From Rubrivivax sp. (GTDB lineage Bacteria; Pseudomonadota; Gammaproteobacteria; Burkholderiales; Burkholderiaceae_C), in NCBI GenBank assembly GCA_027491255.1, contig JAIXWM010000099.1:1-62038 (forward strand): a DNA stretch of 62,038 nucleotides, read 5' to 3'. Positions 15,305-23,426 of this stretch are shown here, one piece after another. A program made the translations under genes and the position numbers. Below the pieces are notes generated by a model, which was not told the origin of the DNA, did not search any database, and worked only from the letters and a program-made list of their open reading frames with translations. Position 1 is the first letter of the stretch. Every line of letters begins with the position of its first letter.

Positions 15305-16297
15305 TCAGAGCGAACTGATGCGGTCCAGCATCCCCGGCTTCCACTCGTTGACGAACTTCGAGCGGCGCAGAACGCCCAGCGCATGGTCGCGGAAAGCGGT
15401 GCGGTTGGGCTCGTAGACGTCCAGGCCCTTGCTGCGGAAGTAGGCGGCGAGTTCGTTCTCTTCCTTGACCATCTGCGCGGTCACGGCTTCGCAGACGTCT
15501 TCCATGGCCTTCTGCAGCTTGTCCCTGCGCGCCGGGCTCAGGCTGTCCCACAGCGTCTTGCGCACACCCAGGATGTTGAAGTTCACCAGGTGGCCGGTCA
15601 ACACGTACTGGCCCAGCACCTCGTAGAACTTGCCCGCACGCGTCAGCGGCATCGGGTTGTCCTGGGCGTCGATGGCTCCGGTCTGCAGCGCGGTGTAGAC
15701 CTCGCCGTAGGCCACCGGCACGGGGTTGGCGCCCAGCGCCGTGCCGATGAACTGCCAGCCTTCGCCGGCCGGCATGCGCAGCTTGACGCCAGACAGGTCG
15801 GCCGGGGTCATCACCTTCTTCTTGCCGCGCAGGCTGACGTGGCGGGTTCCGATGTACCAAGGCGCGATGAACTTGACGCCGATCTTCTCCTCGGCCATCT
15901 GGAACAGTTCGCGGCCGACATCGCTCTTGAACACCTTCTGCGCGTGAGCCAGGTCACGGAAGACATAAGGCGCGCCGATGATGCCCCACTCGGGGATCTG
16001 GCGCTGGATGTCGGAGACCGACAGCGCACCCATGTCGAGGTTGCCGCGCTGCATGGCCACGAGCTCGGTGCCCTGTCTGAACAGCGTGGCGCCCCAGTGG
16101 GGCTTGAAGTCGAAGTCGGACGCCACGGCAGGAGCGAAACGCTCCATCAGCAGCTTGGCACGGACGTCGTTCTCGGTCAGGGCTTCCGAGAAGATCAGGC
16201 GCACGCGCTCCTGCGCGCTGACGGCCGGCACGGCCACGGAGGCGGCCAGGGCGCCGGCAGCCTGCATCCAGGCGCGGCGGTCAAGGGTCTTGATCAT
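15305..16297 (-). CDS. dctP: TRAP transporter periplasmic receptor
   Basis: The 330-residue protein has a signal peptide (basic DRRAW, then hydrophobic to VSAQE near residue 30) and DctP-family body: GTELVAMQRGNLDMG, FRDLAHAQKVF, GTRHVSLRGKKKV, DLSGVKLRMPAGEGW and AIDAQDNPM. The Arg of KLRMP normally binds the ligand carboxylate. MIK at 16297 is chosen as start, with GGAG upstream; ten more in-frame codons exist upstream. It is first in the operon. Ligand is unknown, but the downstream dehydratase-like and SDR genes suggest a polyhydroxy or hydroaromatic acid. Confidence 0.93.
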   Translation of the reverse strand: MIKTLDRRAWMQAAGALAASVAVPAVSAQERVRLIFSEALTENDVRAKLLMERFAPAVASDFDFKPHWGATLFRQGTELVAMQRGNLDMGALSVSDIQRQIPEWGIIGAPYVFRDLAHAQKVFKSDVGRELFQMAEEKIGVKFIAPWYIGTRHVSLRGKKKVMTPADLSGVKLRMPAGEGWQFIGTALGANPVPVAYGEVYTALQTGAIDAQDNPMPLTRAGKFYEVLGQYVLTGHLVNFNILGVRKTLWDSLSPARRDKLQKAMEDVCEAVTAQMVKEENELAAYFRSKGLDVYEPNRTAFRDHALGVLRRSKFVNEWKPGMLDRISSL

Positions 16298-16428
16298 GAA
16301 TATTCTCCGGTGATGGTGTGCTCGCACGGCGGATCTTCGCCACGCAATGACGAGCCCGCACTCTAGACGCAGGCCGCGCGAACGCCGCTAGGGACTTCCC
16401 CCAGCGCCCGCCTCGAGCAGAGCCCCAT

Positions 16429-17358
16429 TCACATGCCGCCCGGCGCGTCGCGCAGGGCCTGCTGCAATTCCTCGCGCAGCCCGGCGCGGGCCGCAAACGG
16501 GTCGCTCGGGTTGCGGCCGGCCATCACGTCCTCCATGCGCACCTGCACGCCGGCCAGGCTGCCCGGGTGGCTGAAGACGTAGAAGCGGTCGGCCTGCATC
16601 GCGTCGAAGACGAACTGCGCGACCTGCGCGGCGCTGACCTTGCCGCGCGTCACGGCGCGGTCGCTCATGGCCTGGGCGACGAGCTGGCTGCGCGTGGGCC
16701 GCGCGGCGGGATCGGCCAGGGCGCCCGGGCGGTTGCGCTCACTGCGGTGGATGCCGGTGGGCACGAAGTAGGGACACAGCACGTGGGCGCGCACCTGGTC
16801 CGTGACCAGGCTCAGGTCCTGGTACAGGGTCTCCGACAAGGACACCACGGCGTGCTTGCTGGCGTTGTAGACGCCCATGTTGGGCGCGTTCAGCAGCCCG
16901 GCCATGCTGGCGGTGTTGACGATGTGCCCGCGCCAGGCGGGGTCGGCCCGCGCGGCGTCCAGCATCATCGGCGTGAAGACGCGCACGCCATGGGCCACGC
17001 CCATCAGGTTGACGCCGATCACCCACTCCCAGTCGCGCGCGGAGTGCTCCCAGACGAGGCCGCCGCCGCCGACGCCGGCATTGTTGAAGACGACGGTCGG
17101 CACGCCGAAGGCCTGCAGCGTGGCCGCGCCCAGCCCGTCCACCTCGGCCGCCTTGGAGACGTCCAGCCGGTAGGGCAGCACCTGCGCGCCCAGGCCGCGG
17201 ATCTCTGCGGCTGCCACCTCGAGAGCGTCGGCCTGCACATCGGCCATGACCACGCGCATGCCCTGCCGCGCCGCGATGCGGCTGGCCTCCAGGCCGAAGC
17301 CGGAAGCTGCGCCGGTGATGACGGCCGTGCCGCCGGGACCGAGAGCCTGGGATGTCAT
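16429..17358 (-). CDS. SDR-family oxidoreductase
   Basis: The 309-residue classical SDR shows VITGAASGFGLEASRIA, NNAGVGGG, NTASMAGLL and YNASKHAVVSLSE with intact catalytic Tyr and Lys. The extended tail beyond residue 240 (FYVFSHPG, MEDVMAGRNPS) is typical of SDRs found with acyl-CoA catabolism. Its ATG overlaps the stop of the AidB-like dehydrogenase as ATGA, so translation is coupled. It is the last gene of the minus-strand acyl-CoA block. Confidence 0.88.
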   Translation of the reverse strand: MTSQALGPGGTAVITGAASGFGLEASRIAARQGMRVVMADVQADALEVAAAEIRGLGAQVLPYRLDVSKAAEVDGLGAATLQAFGVPTVVFNNAGVGGGGLVWEHSARDWEWVIGVNLMGVAHGVRVFTPMMLDAARADPAWRGHIVNTASMAGLLNAPNMGVYNASKHAVVSLSETLYQDLSLVTDQVRAHVLCPYFVPTGIHRSERNRPGALADPAARPTRSQLVAQAMSDRAVTRGKVSAAQVAQFVFDAMQADRFYVFSHPGSLAGVQVRMEDVMAGRNPSDPFAARAGLREELQQALRDAPGGM

Positions 17359-19037
17359 GAAGCCGTTCCTCCTTGCGCGGGCGACGCCCGCTCCACGATC
17401 GCCTGCATCGGCAGGCCCGCATCCAGCAGCCCGAAGACGTCGGCCGCATCGTCCAGGCGCGAGGCGCAGAAGCTGTCGAACACCGCAGCAGGCGCGTGGC
17501 TGCGCATCACCGCGGCCTGCAGCAGCAGCGCGACGTCGCGCGCCAGGCGCCGCGCCTGCGCCTCTTCAGGGCCGCGCTCCACCGCATGCAGCACGCAGGC
17601 GAGCGCGCGGTCGAATGCGGGGTGACTGCCGCGCGCGGCCGCGCACTCGTGCGCCACGGCCGCGGCGACGTCATGCCCGCGCAGCGCGCGCAGCAGGTCC
17701 AGCGCCATGATGTTGCCCGCGCCTTCCCAGATCGAGTTCAGCGGCATCTCGCGGTAGATGCGGGCCATCACGCCCTCGCCCTGCTCCTCGACATAGCCGT
17801 TGCCGCCCAGGCATTCCATCGCTTCCTGGGCCAGGAGGCTGCCGCGCTTGCAGATCCAGAACTTGGCCACCGGCGTGAGCAGGCGCCGCATCACGGTCTC
17901 GTGCGCCACGTCGGCGCCGGCGCGGGTGGCGCAGCCGTGCTCGGTGGCGTCCACCGCCGCGGCCAGGCGCAGGGCGAGGGCCGTGGCGGCCTCGGTTTCC
18001 AGCGCCATGTCGGCCAGCACGTTGCGCATCAGCGGGTGCTCGCCCACGGGCCGCCCGAAGGCCTGCCGCTGCGCCGTGTGGTGCAGCGCCAGCGCGAGCG
18101 CAGCCCGCATCAGCCCGGCGGTGCCGAGCGCGCAGTCCAGCCGCGTCAAGGCGCCCATGGCCAGGATCTGCGGCACGCCGCGACCCTCCTCGCCGACCAG
18201 CCAAGCAGTCGTGCCGTCGAACTCGACCTCGGCGCTCGCGTTGGCGTGGTTGCCGAGCTTGTCCTTCAGGCGCTGGATGGCCACCGGGTTGACCGCGCCG
18301 TCGGGCTGCCAGCGTGGCAGGAAAAAGCAGCTCAGTCCTCCGGGCGCCTGCGCCAGCACGAGGAAGGCGTCGCACATCGGCGCCGAGAAGAACCACTTGT
18401 GGCCGGTGAGCCTGAAGCGCCGGCCCCAGGCGTCCTCGCCCTCGGGTTCGGCGCGCGTGGTGTTGGCGCGCACGTCCGAGCCGCCCTGCTTCTCGGTCAT
18501 GCCCATGCCCATGGTCAGGCCGGTCTTGCCCGCGGGCGGCGCGAAGCGCGGGTCGTACGCCGCTGCCGCCAGGCCCGGGCCGAAGGCGGCCTCGAGCGCC
18601 GGGTTGGCGCGCAGGGAAGGCGCCACCGCGTAGCTCATCGACACCGGGCACAGCACGGAGGGCTCGAGTTCGGTGGCGAGCATGAAGGCCGCGGCGCGCT
18701 CCAGGTGCCCGCCCGGGCCTTCGCGCCAGGGCGCGCCGTGCAGGCGCGCATGGCAGGCGTGTTCCATCAGCGCGTGGTAGCCGGGGTGGAACTCGACCTG
18801 GTCCACGCGCCGGCCGAAGCGGTCATGGGTGCGCAGCACCGGGCGGTGCAGGTTCGCCAGGCGCGCCTGCTGCTGCAGCGCCGCGCTGCCGGCGCTGCGC
18901 CCGAGCGCCTGAATCCGGCCCCGGTCGTAGCCTGGGTGGTGCCAGGCCAGCGCGTCGCGCAAGGCAGCATTCGCCCGCCAGAGGTCCACGTCCTCGTAGG
19001 GCGTGGCCTGGTTGGTGACCGCATGGGTGGCCGCCAC
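17355..19037 (-). CDS. AidB-like acyl-CoA dehydrogenase
   Basis: The product (560 residues from the GTG start) follows E. coli AidB in order: THAVTNQ at the start, ALGRSAGSAAL, VEFHPGYHALM, CPVSMSYA, MTEKQGGSDVRAN, GHKWFFSAPMCD, KDKLGNHANAS and ECLGGNGYVEE. AidB binds FAD and DNA and responds to alkylation damage; relatives in acyl-CoA clusters are more likely catabolic. The open frame continues upstream through two tandem repeats to 19316, but AidB homology begins at about 19037, where a GTG is available without a clear ribosome site. The start is therefore uncertain. Context (CurA-like reductase, SDRs, thiolase) favours a metabolic role. Confidence 0.85.
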   Translation of the reverse strand: MAATHAVTNQATPYEDVDLWRANAALRDALAWHHPGYDRGRIQALGRSAGSAALQQQARLANLHRPVLRTHDRFGRRVDQVEFHPGYHALMEHACHARLHGAPWREGPGGHLERAAAFMLATELEPSVLCPVSMSYAVAPSLRANPALEAAFGPGLAAAAYDPRFAPPAGKTGLTMGMGMTEKQGGSDVRANTTRAEPEGEDAWGRRFRLTGHKWFFSAPMCDAFLVLAQAPGGLSCFFLPRWQPDGAVNPVAIQRLKDKLGNHANASAEVEFDGTTAWLVGEEGRGVPQILAMGALTRLDCALGTAGLMRAALALALHHTAQRQAFGRPVGEHPLMRNVLADMALETEAATALALRLAAAVDATEHGCATRAGADVAHETVMRRLLTPVAKFWICKRGSLLAQEAMECLGGNGYVEEQGEGVMARIYREMPLNSIWEGAGNIMALDLLRALRGHDVAAAVAHECAAARGSHPAFDRALACVLHAVERGPEEAQARRLARDVALLLQAAVMRSHAPAAVFDSFCASRLDDAADVFGLLDAGLPMQAIVERASPAQGGTAS

Positions 19038-19054
19038 GTCCGTGCGCGGGTCAG

Positions 19055-19216
19055 AGGCCGAGAGTTTTTCCGCCGTGCCCGAAAGGCGCGTCCGAACGCC
19101 CTGGATCGAGGCGCAAACCACAGCCATGGCCCAGGCCATGGCGAGGATTTGCAACGATGAGCCAGGGGGTTTGGGCGTGCAAGGCGGGAACGGGGGAAGG
19201 ACTCTCGGCCTCTCGC
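19055..19216 (-). repeat. intercistronic repeat, copy 1
   Basis: This 162-bp unit begins AGGCCGAGAGTTTTTCCGCC on the plus strand and is repeated almost identically right next to it. On the minus strand it keeps an open frame including LIVANPRHGLG and PFGHGGKTLGL but lacks the starting ATG. It lies 18 bases upstream of the GTG proposed for the AidB-like gene. Confidence 0.9.
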
Positions 19217-19386
19217 AGGCCGAGCGTTTTTCCGCCGTGCCCGAAAGGCGCGTCCAAACGCCCTGGATCGAGGCGCAAACCACAGACATGGCCCAGGCCA
19301 TGGCGAGGATTTGCAACGAGGGGCCAGGGGGTTTGGGCGTGCAAGGCGGGAAAGGCGGGCATGGGGGAAGGACTCTCGGCCTCTCA
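19217..19386 (-). repeat. intercistronic repeat, copy 2
   Basis: This is a second copy directly after copy 1, slightly longer because of a duplicated GGCGGG-type stretch. Read on the minus strand it begins six bases after the CurA-like stop. It contains an ATG at 19362 opening a frame MPAFPALHAQTPWPLVA... that runs through copy 1 (103 codons in all). Single related copies lie at 35891-36041 and 54586-54742. Confidence 0.9.
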
Positions 19387-19391
19387 GCCTC

Positions 19392-20408
19392 TCAGACCAG
19401 CTTCACCAGCTGCTTGCCGAAGTTGCGGCCCTTGAGCAGCCCCAGGAAAGCCTCGGGCGCGCTGGCCAGGCCCTGCGCCACGGTCTCGCGGTACTTCAGC
19501 CGGCCGGTGGCCACCATCGTGCCCAGCTCCTTGAGTGCCGCGGGCCAGTGGTTCATATGCTCGCTGACGATGAAGCCCTGCAGCTTCAGCCGCGACACCA
19601 GGATCAGCGACGGGTTGGCCATCGGGATCGGCTCGCCGTTGTAGCCGGCGATCATGCCGCAGAAGGCGATGCGGCCGAACGCGTTCATGCGCAGCATCAC
19701 GGCGTCGAGGATGTGGCCGCCCACGTTCTCGAAGTGGCCGTCGATGCCGGCCGGGGCGGCTTCCTTCAGCGCGCGCAGCATGGACTTCAGGTCGCCGTGG
19801 GCGCGGTGGTCGATGCAGGCGTCGAAGCCGAGCTCGTCGACCACATAGCGGCACTTGTCGGGCCCGCCGGCAATGCCGACGACGCGGCAGCCGCGCGCCT
19901 TGGCGAGCTGCCCGACCGCCCCGCCCACGGCGCCGCTGGCGGCGTCGACGACAACGGTCTCGCCGGCCTTGGGCTCGATGATCTGCGTCAGCCCGACCCA
20001 GGCCGTGACCCCGGGCATGCCCACGGCACCGAGGTAGGCCGACAGCGGCACGTGCGTGGTGTCCACCTTGCGCAGCATGCCCGGCTGCGCGGCGTCGACC
20101 ACCGAGTACTGCTGCCAGCCGCCCATGTCGACCACCCGGTCGCCGGCGGCAAAGCCCGGGTGGCGAGATTCGACGACCTCACCCACCGTGCCGCCGATCA
20201 TCACCGCGTCCAGCGGCTGCGGCGCGGCATAGCTGCGGCCGTCGTTCATGCGCCCGCGCATGTAGGGGTCCAGGCTCAGGTAGTGGTGGCGCACGAGCAC
20301 CTGGCCGTCGACCAGCCCCGGCAGCGGCGCGGCAACGAGGCGGAAGTTGTCCACCGTGGGCTCGCCCGCGGGGCGCGAAGCGAGCAGGATCTGCTGGTTT
20401 GTCGTCAT
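19392..20408 (-). CDS. NADP-dependent CurA/prostaglandin-reductase-like oxidoreductase
   Basis: The 338-residue zinc-free MDR enzyme has NQQILLASRPAGEP, LSLDPYMRGRM, VSAASGAVG-type motif (VDAASGAVGGAVGQLAK), IAGGPDKC and FENVGGHILDAV. This order is that of curcumin/prostaglandin/alkenal reductases, which reduce alpha,beta-unsaturated carbonyls with NADPH. In this operon it may reduce an enoyl or enone intermediate. The upstream gene is an SDR 53 bases away; downstream are the tandem repeats. Confidence 0.9.
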   Translation of the reverse strand: MTTNQQILLASRPAGEPTVDNFRLVAAPLPGLVDGQVLVRHHYLSLDPYMRGRMNDGRSYAAPQPLDAVMIGGTVGEVVESRHPGFAAGDRVVDMGGWQQYSVVDAAQPGMLRKVDTTHVPLSAYLGAVGMPGVTAWVGLTQIIEPKAGETVVVDAASGAVGGAVGQLAKARGCRVVGIAGGPDKCRYVVDELGFDACIDHRAHGDLKSMLRALKEAAPAGIDGHFENVGGHILDAVMLRMNAFGRIAFCGMIAGYNGEPIPMANPSLILVSRLKLQGFIVSEHMNHWPAALKELGTMVATGRLKYRETVAQGLASAPEAFLGLLKGRNFGKQLVKLV

Positions 20409-20461
20409 CGGGGTCGTTTCCTTGAGTTCGTGGTGTCAGTGGCGGGACAGCCGGCGCCCGG

Positions 20462-21250
20462 TCAGCCGTAGTGGACGGCGCTGATGCCCCCGTCCACGGC
20501 CAGCACCTGCCCGGTGATGTGCTTGCCGGCCGCGCTGGCGAACAGCAGCACCGCGCCCTTCAGGTCGTCTTCGTCACCGATGCGGTGCAGCGGCACCGCT
20601 TCGCACAGTTTCTCCACGCCCAGCTCCGCCAGCGTGGCGCGCGTCATCTTGCTCGGGAAAAAACCCGGCGCCAGCGCGTTGACCGTGATGCCGTACTCAC
20701 CCCACTCCCCGGCCAGCATGCGCGAGAGGTTGATCGCCGCGGCCTTGCTCGTGCCGTAGGCGACGAAGTCGACGTTCACCGACCCGGCCAGCCCGGCAAT
20801 CGAGGCCACGTTGACGATGCGGCCCCATCGGTTGGGAATCATCCACGCCTTGGCGGCCGCCTGCGCGTACAGAAACAGGCTGCGCACGTTCAGGTTCATC
20901 ACCTTGTCCCAGGCCTCGAGCGGGTGGTCCTCGGCGGGCGCGCCCCAGGTGGCGCCGGCGTTGTTGATCAGGATGTCGACGCGGCCCAGACGCTGCATCG
21001 TCTCGTCGACGACGCGGCGCACCTGCGCCGGATCGCTGCTGTCGGCAGCCACCCAGCGCGCGTCGATGCCCTTGTCGGCCAGGTGGGCGGCGGCCTCCTC
21101 GAGCTCGGCCGCCTTGCGGGCGGTCAGCATGATCTTCGCGCCGGCCTCGCCCAGGGCCTCGGCCATCTGCAGGCCCAGACCACGCGAGCCGCCGGTGACC
21201 AGCGCGGCGCGGCCGCCCAGGTCGAAGAGCTTCATCACAGGGGTGCTCAA
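20462..21250 (-). CDS. SDR-family oxidoreductase
   Basis: The 262-residue classical SDR has ALVTGGSRGLGLQMAEALG, NNAGATWGAP, NVASIAGLAG, YGTSKAAAINLSRMLAGEW with intact Tyr and Lys, and a tail VLAVDGGISAV. It resembles gluconate/3-oxoacyl reductase types. It may serve as 3-hydroxyacyl or alcohol dehydrogenase in the acyl-CoA block. The first Met is used; MKLF five codons later is an alternative. Confidence 0.88.
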   Translation of the reverse strand: MSTPVMKLFDLGGRAALVTGGSRGLGLQMAEALGEAGAKIMLTARKAAELEEAAAHLADKGIDARWVAADSSDPAQVRRVVDETMQRLGRVDILINNAGATWGAPAEDHPLEAWDKVMNLNVRSLFLYAQAAAKAWMIPNRWGRIVNVASIAGLAGSVNVDFVAYGTSKAAAINLSRMLAGEWGEYGITVNALAPGFFPSKMTRATLAELGVEKLCEAVPLHRIGDEDDLKGAVLLFASAAGKHITGQVLAVDGGISAVHYG

Positions 21251-21338
21251 GCGTTCTCTCCTCGTTGGGGCCGCGCACGCTGGCGGCCGGGTTTCATGCG
21301 GCAGACAGGGTCTTGGGCGCGACGTCGTCGGCCCGGCC

Positions 21339-21524
21339 TCATCGGCCCATCCTCGAGCGGATCCAGATCAGCACCACACCGACCCCGGCAGCCAGCGCAC
21401 CTGCAACCACCATCGACCAGCCCAGCAGATCGTCGGCGCGCTGCACCGCGAGGCCCAGTAGCGCCAGCAGCAGCCCGCCGTAGATCAGCACCCAGACGAG
21501 CGTCTCGACGGTCTGGGCCTTCAT
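21339..21524 (-). CDS. 61-residue two-helix membrane protein
   Basis: I do not recognise a family. MKAQTVETL leads into two hydrophobic segments (about 8-25 and 34-54: VLIYGGLLLALLGLAVQ and WSMVVAGALAAGVGVVLIW) joined by a short QRADDLLG turn, with a basic end RSRMGR. Its ATG overlaps the stop of the preceding acyl-CoA dehydrogenase as TGATG, so it is translationally coupled. A role as a membrane anchor or small helper of the dehydrogenase is a guess. Confidence 0.75.
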   Translation of the reverse strand: MKAQTVETLVWVLIYGGLLLALLGLAVQRADDLLGWSMVVAGALAAGVGVVLIWIRSRMGR

Positions 21525-23410
21525 CAGGGCTCCAGGCACTGCGGGTCGAGTTCGCGCACCAGGGCCTCGCGCCGGGCCACCACGCCCAGCCAGGCGTCGA
21601 TCTTGGGCAGCTCGTAGGCGAAGAAGTAGCGCATCGCCGCAAGCTTGCCGGCGCGGAACGCCGCGTCAGCCGGCGCGCCCGCGCCAGGCTGCACGGCCAC
21701 GAGCGCGACGTCGAGCCAGACCCAGGCCAGCACCACGTGGCCGAAGGCCTGCAGGTAGGGCGTGGCGTTGGCCAGCGCTTCCTCGGGCACGCCGGTGGCC
21801 CAGGCGGACTTCGTCGCTGCGCCCAGGCGCTGCAGCGCGCCTGCCAGCGCGTTGGCGGGCTCGGCCAGGCCCGGCACCTGGCCCGCGGCCTGCACCGACG
21901 CGTTCACGCGCGCGGCCAGCAGCTTCAGTCCGGCGCCACCGTCCATCACCACCTTGCGGCCCAGCAGGTCCAGCGCCTGGATGCCGTGCGTGCCCTCGTG
22001 GATCATGTTCAGGCGGTTGTCGCGCCAGTACTGCTCCACGGGGAAGTCGCGCGTGTAGCCGTAGCCGCCGTGCACCTGGATCGCCAGCGAGTTCGCCTCC
22101 AGGCACCATTCGCTGGGCCAGCTCTTGGCGATCGGCGTCAGCACCTCCAGCAGCAGCGCCGCCTCGCGCGCGGCCGCCGCCTCACCGGTGTGCTGCTCGT
22201 CGACAAGGCGTGCGCAGTACAGCGCGAGCGCCAGCGCGCCCTCGCAATAGGCCTTTTGCGCCAGCAGCATGCGCCGCACGTCGGCATGCTCGACGATGGG
22301 CACCTGGGGCTGGGTCGGGTCCTTGCCGCCCGGGCCGACCGGGCGGCCCTGGGGGCGCTGGACGGCGTAGCCCAGCGCCGCCTCGTAGCCGGCCATGCCC
22401 AGCATCGCCGCGGCCATGCCCACGCCGATGCGCGCCTCGTTCATCATGTGGAACATGCAGCGCAGGCCCTCGCCGGGCTGGCCCACCAGGTAGCCCACGG
22501 CCCCGCTGCCCTGCCCGTCCAGCCCCGCGCCCGCACCGGCGCGGGGGCGAAAGCGTCCCTCGCCGAAGTTGAGCAGGGTGTTCGTGGTGCCGCGCCAGCC
22601 GCACTTGTGGTTCAGGCCGGCCAAGGTGACGTCGTTGCGCTCGCCGGTGAGCCGCCCCTGGGCGTCGACCATGCGCTTGGGCACGACGAACAGCGAGATG
22701 CCGCGCGTGCCCGGCACCGGGCGGCCGTCGGGCCCGGGGATCTTGGCGAGCACGAGATGGACGATGTTCTCGGTCAGCTCGTGCTCGCCGGCGGAGATCC
22801 ACATCTTGCTGCCGCGCAGGCGAAAGCGCGGGCCCAGCGGATCGGCGTCCCAGGCGACGGCGCCACCGGCGTCGGGTTCGGCACGCGTGGCCACGTCGCT
22901 CAGGCTGGAACCGGCCTGCGGCTCGCTCAGGCACATCGTGCCCGACCAGCGGCCGGCGAAGGCCGGCATCGCGAACACGCGCTGCTGCGCCGGGCTGCCA
23001 TGCGCCATCAGCAGGTTGGCGTTGGCCGTGGTGAGCATGCCCGCACCGATGCTGACCGAGGCGCGGGCGAAGAAGGCATTGGCCGCCGCCTCGACCGTGT
23101 AGGGCAGTTGCATCCCGCCGATGGCTGCATCCTGCGCCGCAGAAAGCATGCCCGACGCCGCATAGGCGTCCCAGGCCTCCTGCGTGGCCTGGGGCAGCAC
23201 CACGCGCACGCCGTCCGGGCCGGTCTCGGTGCGCGGCTCCTCGGTGTCGACCAGGCGGTTGAAGGGCGCAAACTTCTCGCGTGCGATGCGCTCGCAGGTG
23301 TCGAGCACGGCGTCGAAGGTCTCGCGCGCGTGCTCCGCAAAGCGCGGCCGCGCGGTCAGGGCCCCGACATCGAGCCAGTCGTGGAGCAGGAAGTCGACGG
23401 TGCGGCGCAT
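21524..23410 (-). CDS. DmdC-like acyl-CoA dehydrogenase, large form
   Basis: The 628-residue enzyme is of the large ACAD group that includes 3-methylmercaptopropionyl-CoA dehydrogenase. It has an extra N-terminal segment (MRRTVDFLLHDWLDV), LSEPQAGSSLSDVAT, GSKMWISAGEHE, LNHKCGWRGT, VHGGYGYTRDFPVEQYWRD and a C-terminal extension after residue 480. The catalytic Glu is in MIHEGTHGIQALD. It oxidises an acyl-CoA to enoyl-CoA, feeding the FadB-like protein encoded upstream. It starts 16 bases after the thiolase stop. Actual substrate is unknown. Confidence 0.92.
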   Translation of the reverse strand: MRRTVDFLLHDWLDVGALTARPRFAEHARETFDAVLDTCERIAREKFAPFNRLVDTEEPRTETGPDGVRVVLPQATQEAWDAYAASGMLSAAQDAAIGGMQLPYTVEAAANAFFARASVSIGAGMLTTANANLLMAHGSPAQQRVFAMPAFAGRWSGTMCLSEPQAGSSLSDVATRAEPDAGGAVAWDADPLGPRFRLRGSKMWISAGEHELTENIVHLVLAKIPGPDGRPVPGTRGISLFVVPKRMVDAQGRLTGERNDVTLAGLNHKCGWRGTTNTLLNFGEGRFRPRAGAGAGLDGQGSGAVGYLVGQPGEGLRCMFHMMNEARIGVGMAAAMLGMAGYEAALGYAVQRPQGRPVGPGGKDPTQPQVPIVEHADVRRMLLAQKAYCEGALALALYCARLVDEQHTGEAAAAREAALLLEVLTPIAKSWPSEWCLEANSLAIQVHGGYGYTRDFPVEQYWRDNRLNMIHEGTHGIQALDLLGRKVVMDGGAGLKLLAARVNASVQAAGQVPGLAEPANALAGALQRLGAATKSAWATGVPEEALANATPYLQAFGHVVLAWVWLDVALVAVQPGAGAPADAAFRAGKLAAMRYFFAYELPKIDAWLGVVARREALVRELDPQCLEP

Positions 23411-23426
23411 GGCTCTGACGCCCGCG

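Noticed and set aside
19055..19386. CRISPR-like array
   Set aside because: Only two long adjacent units with no spacers and no cas genes.
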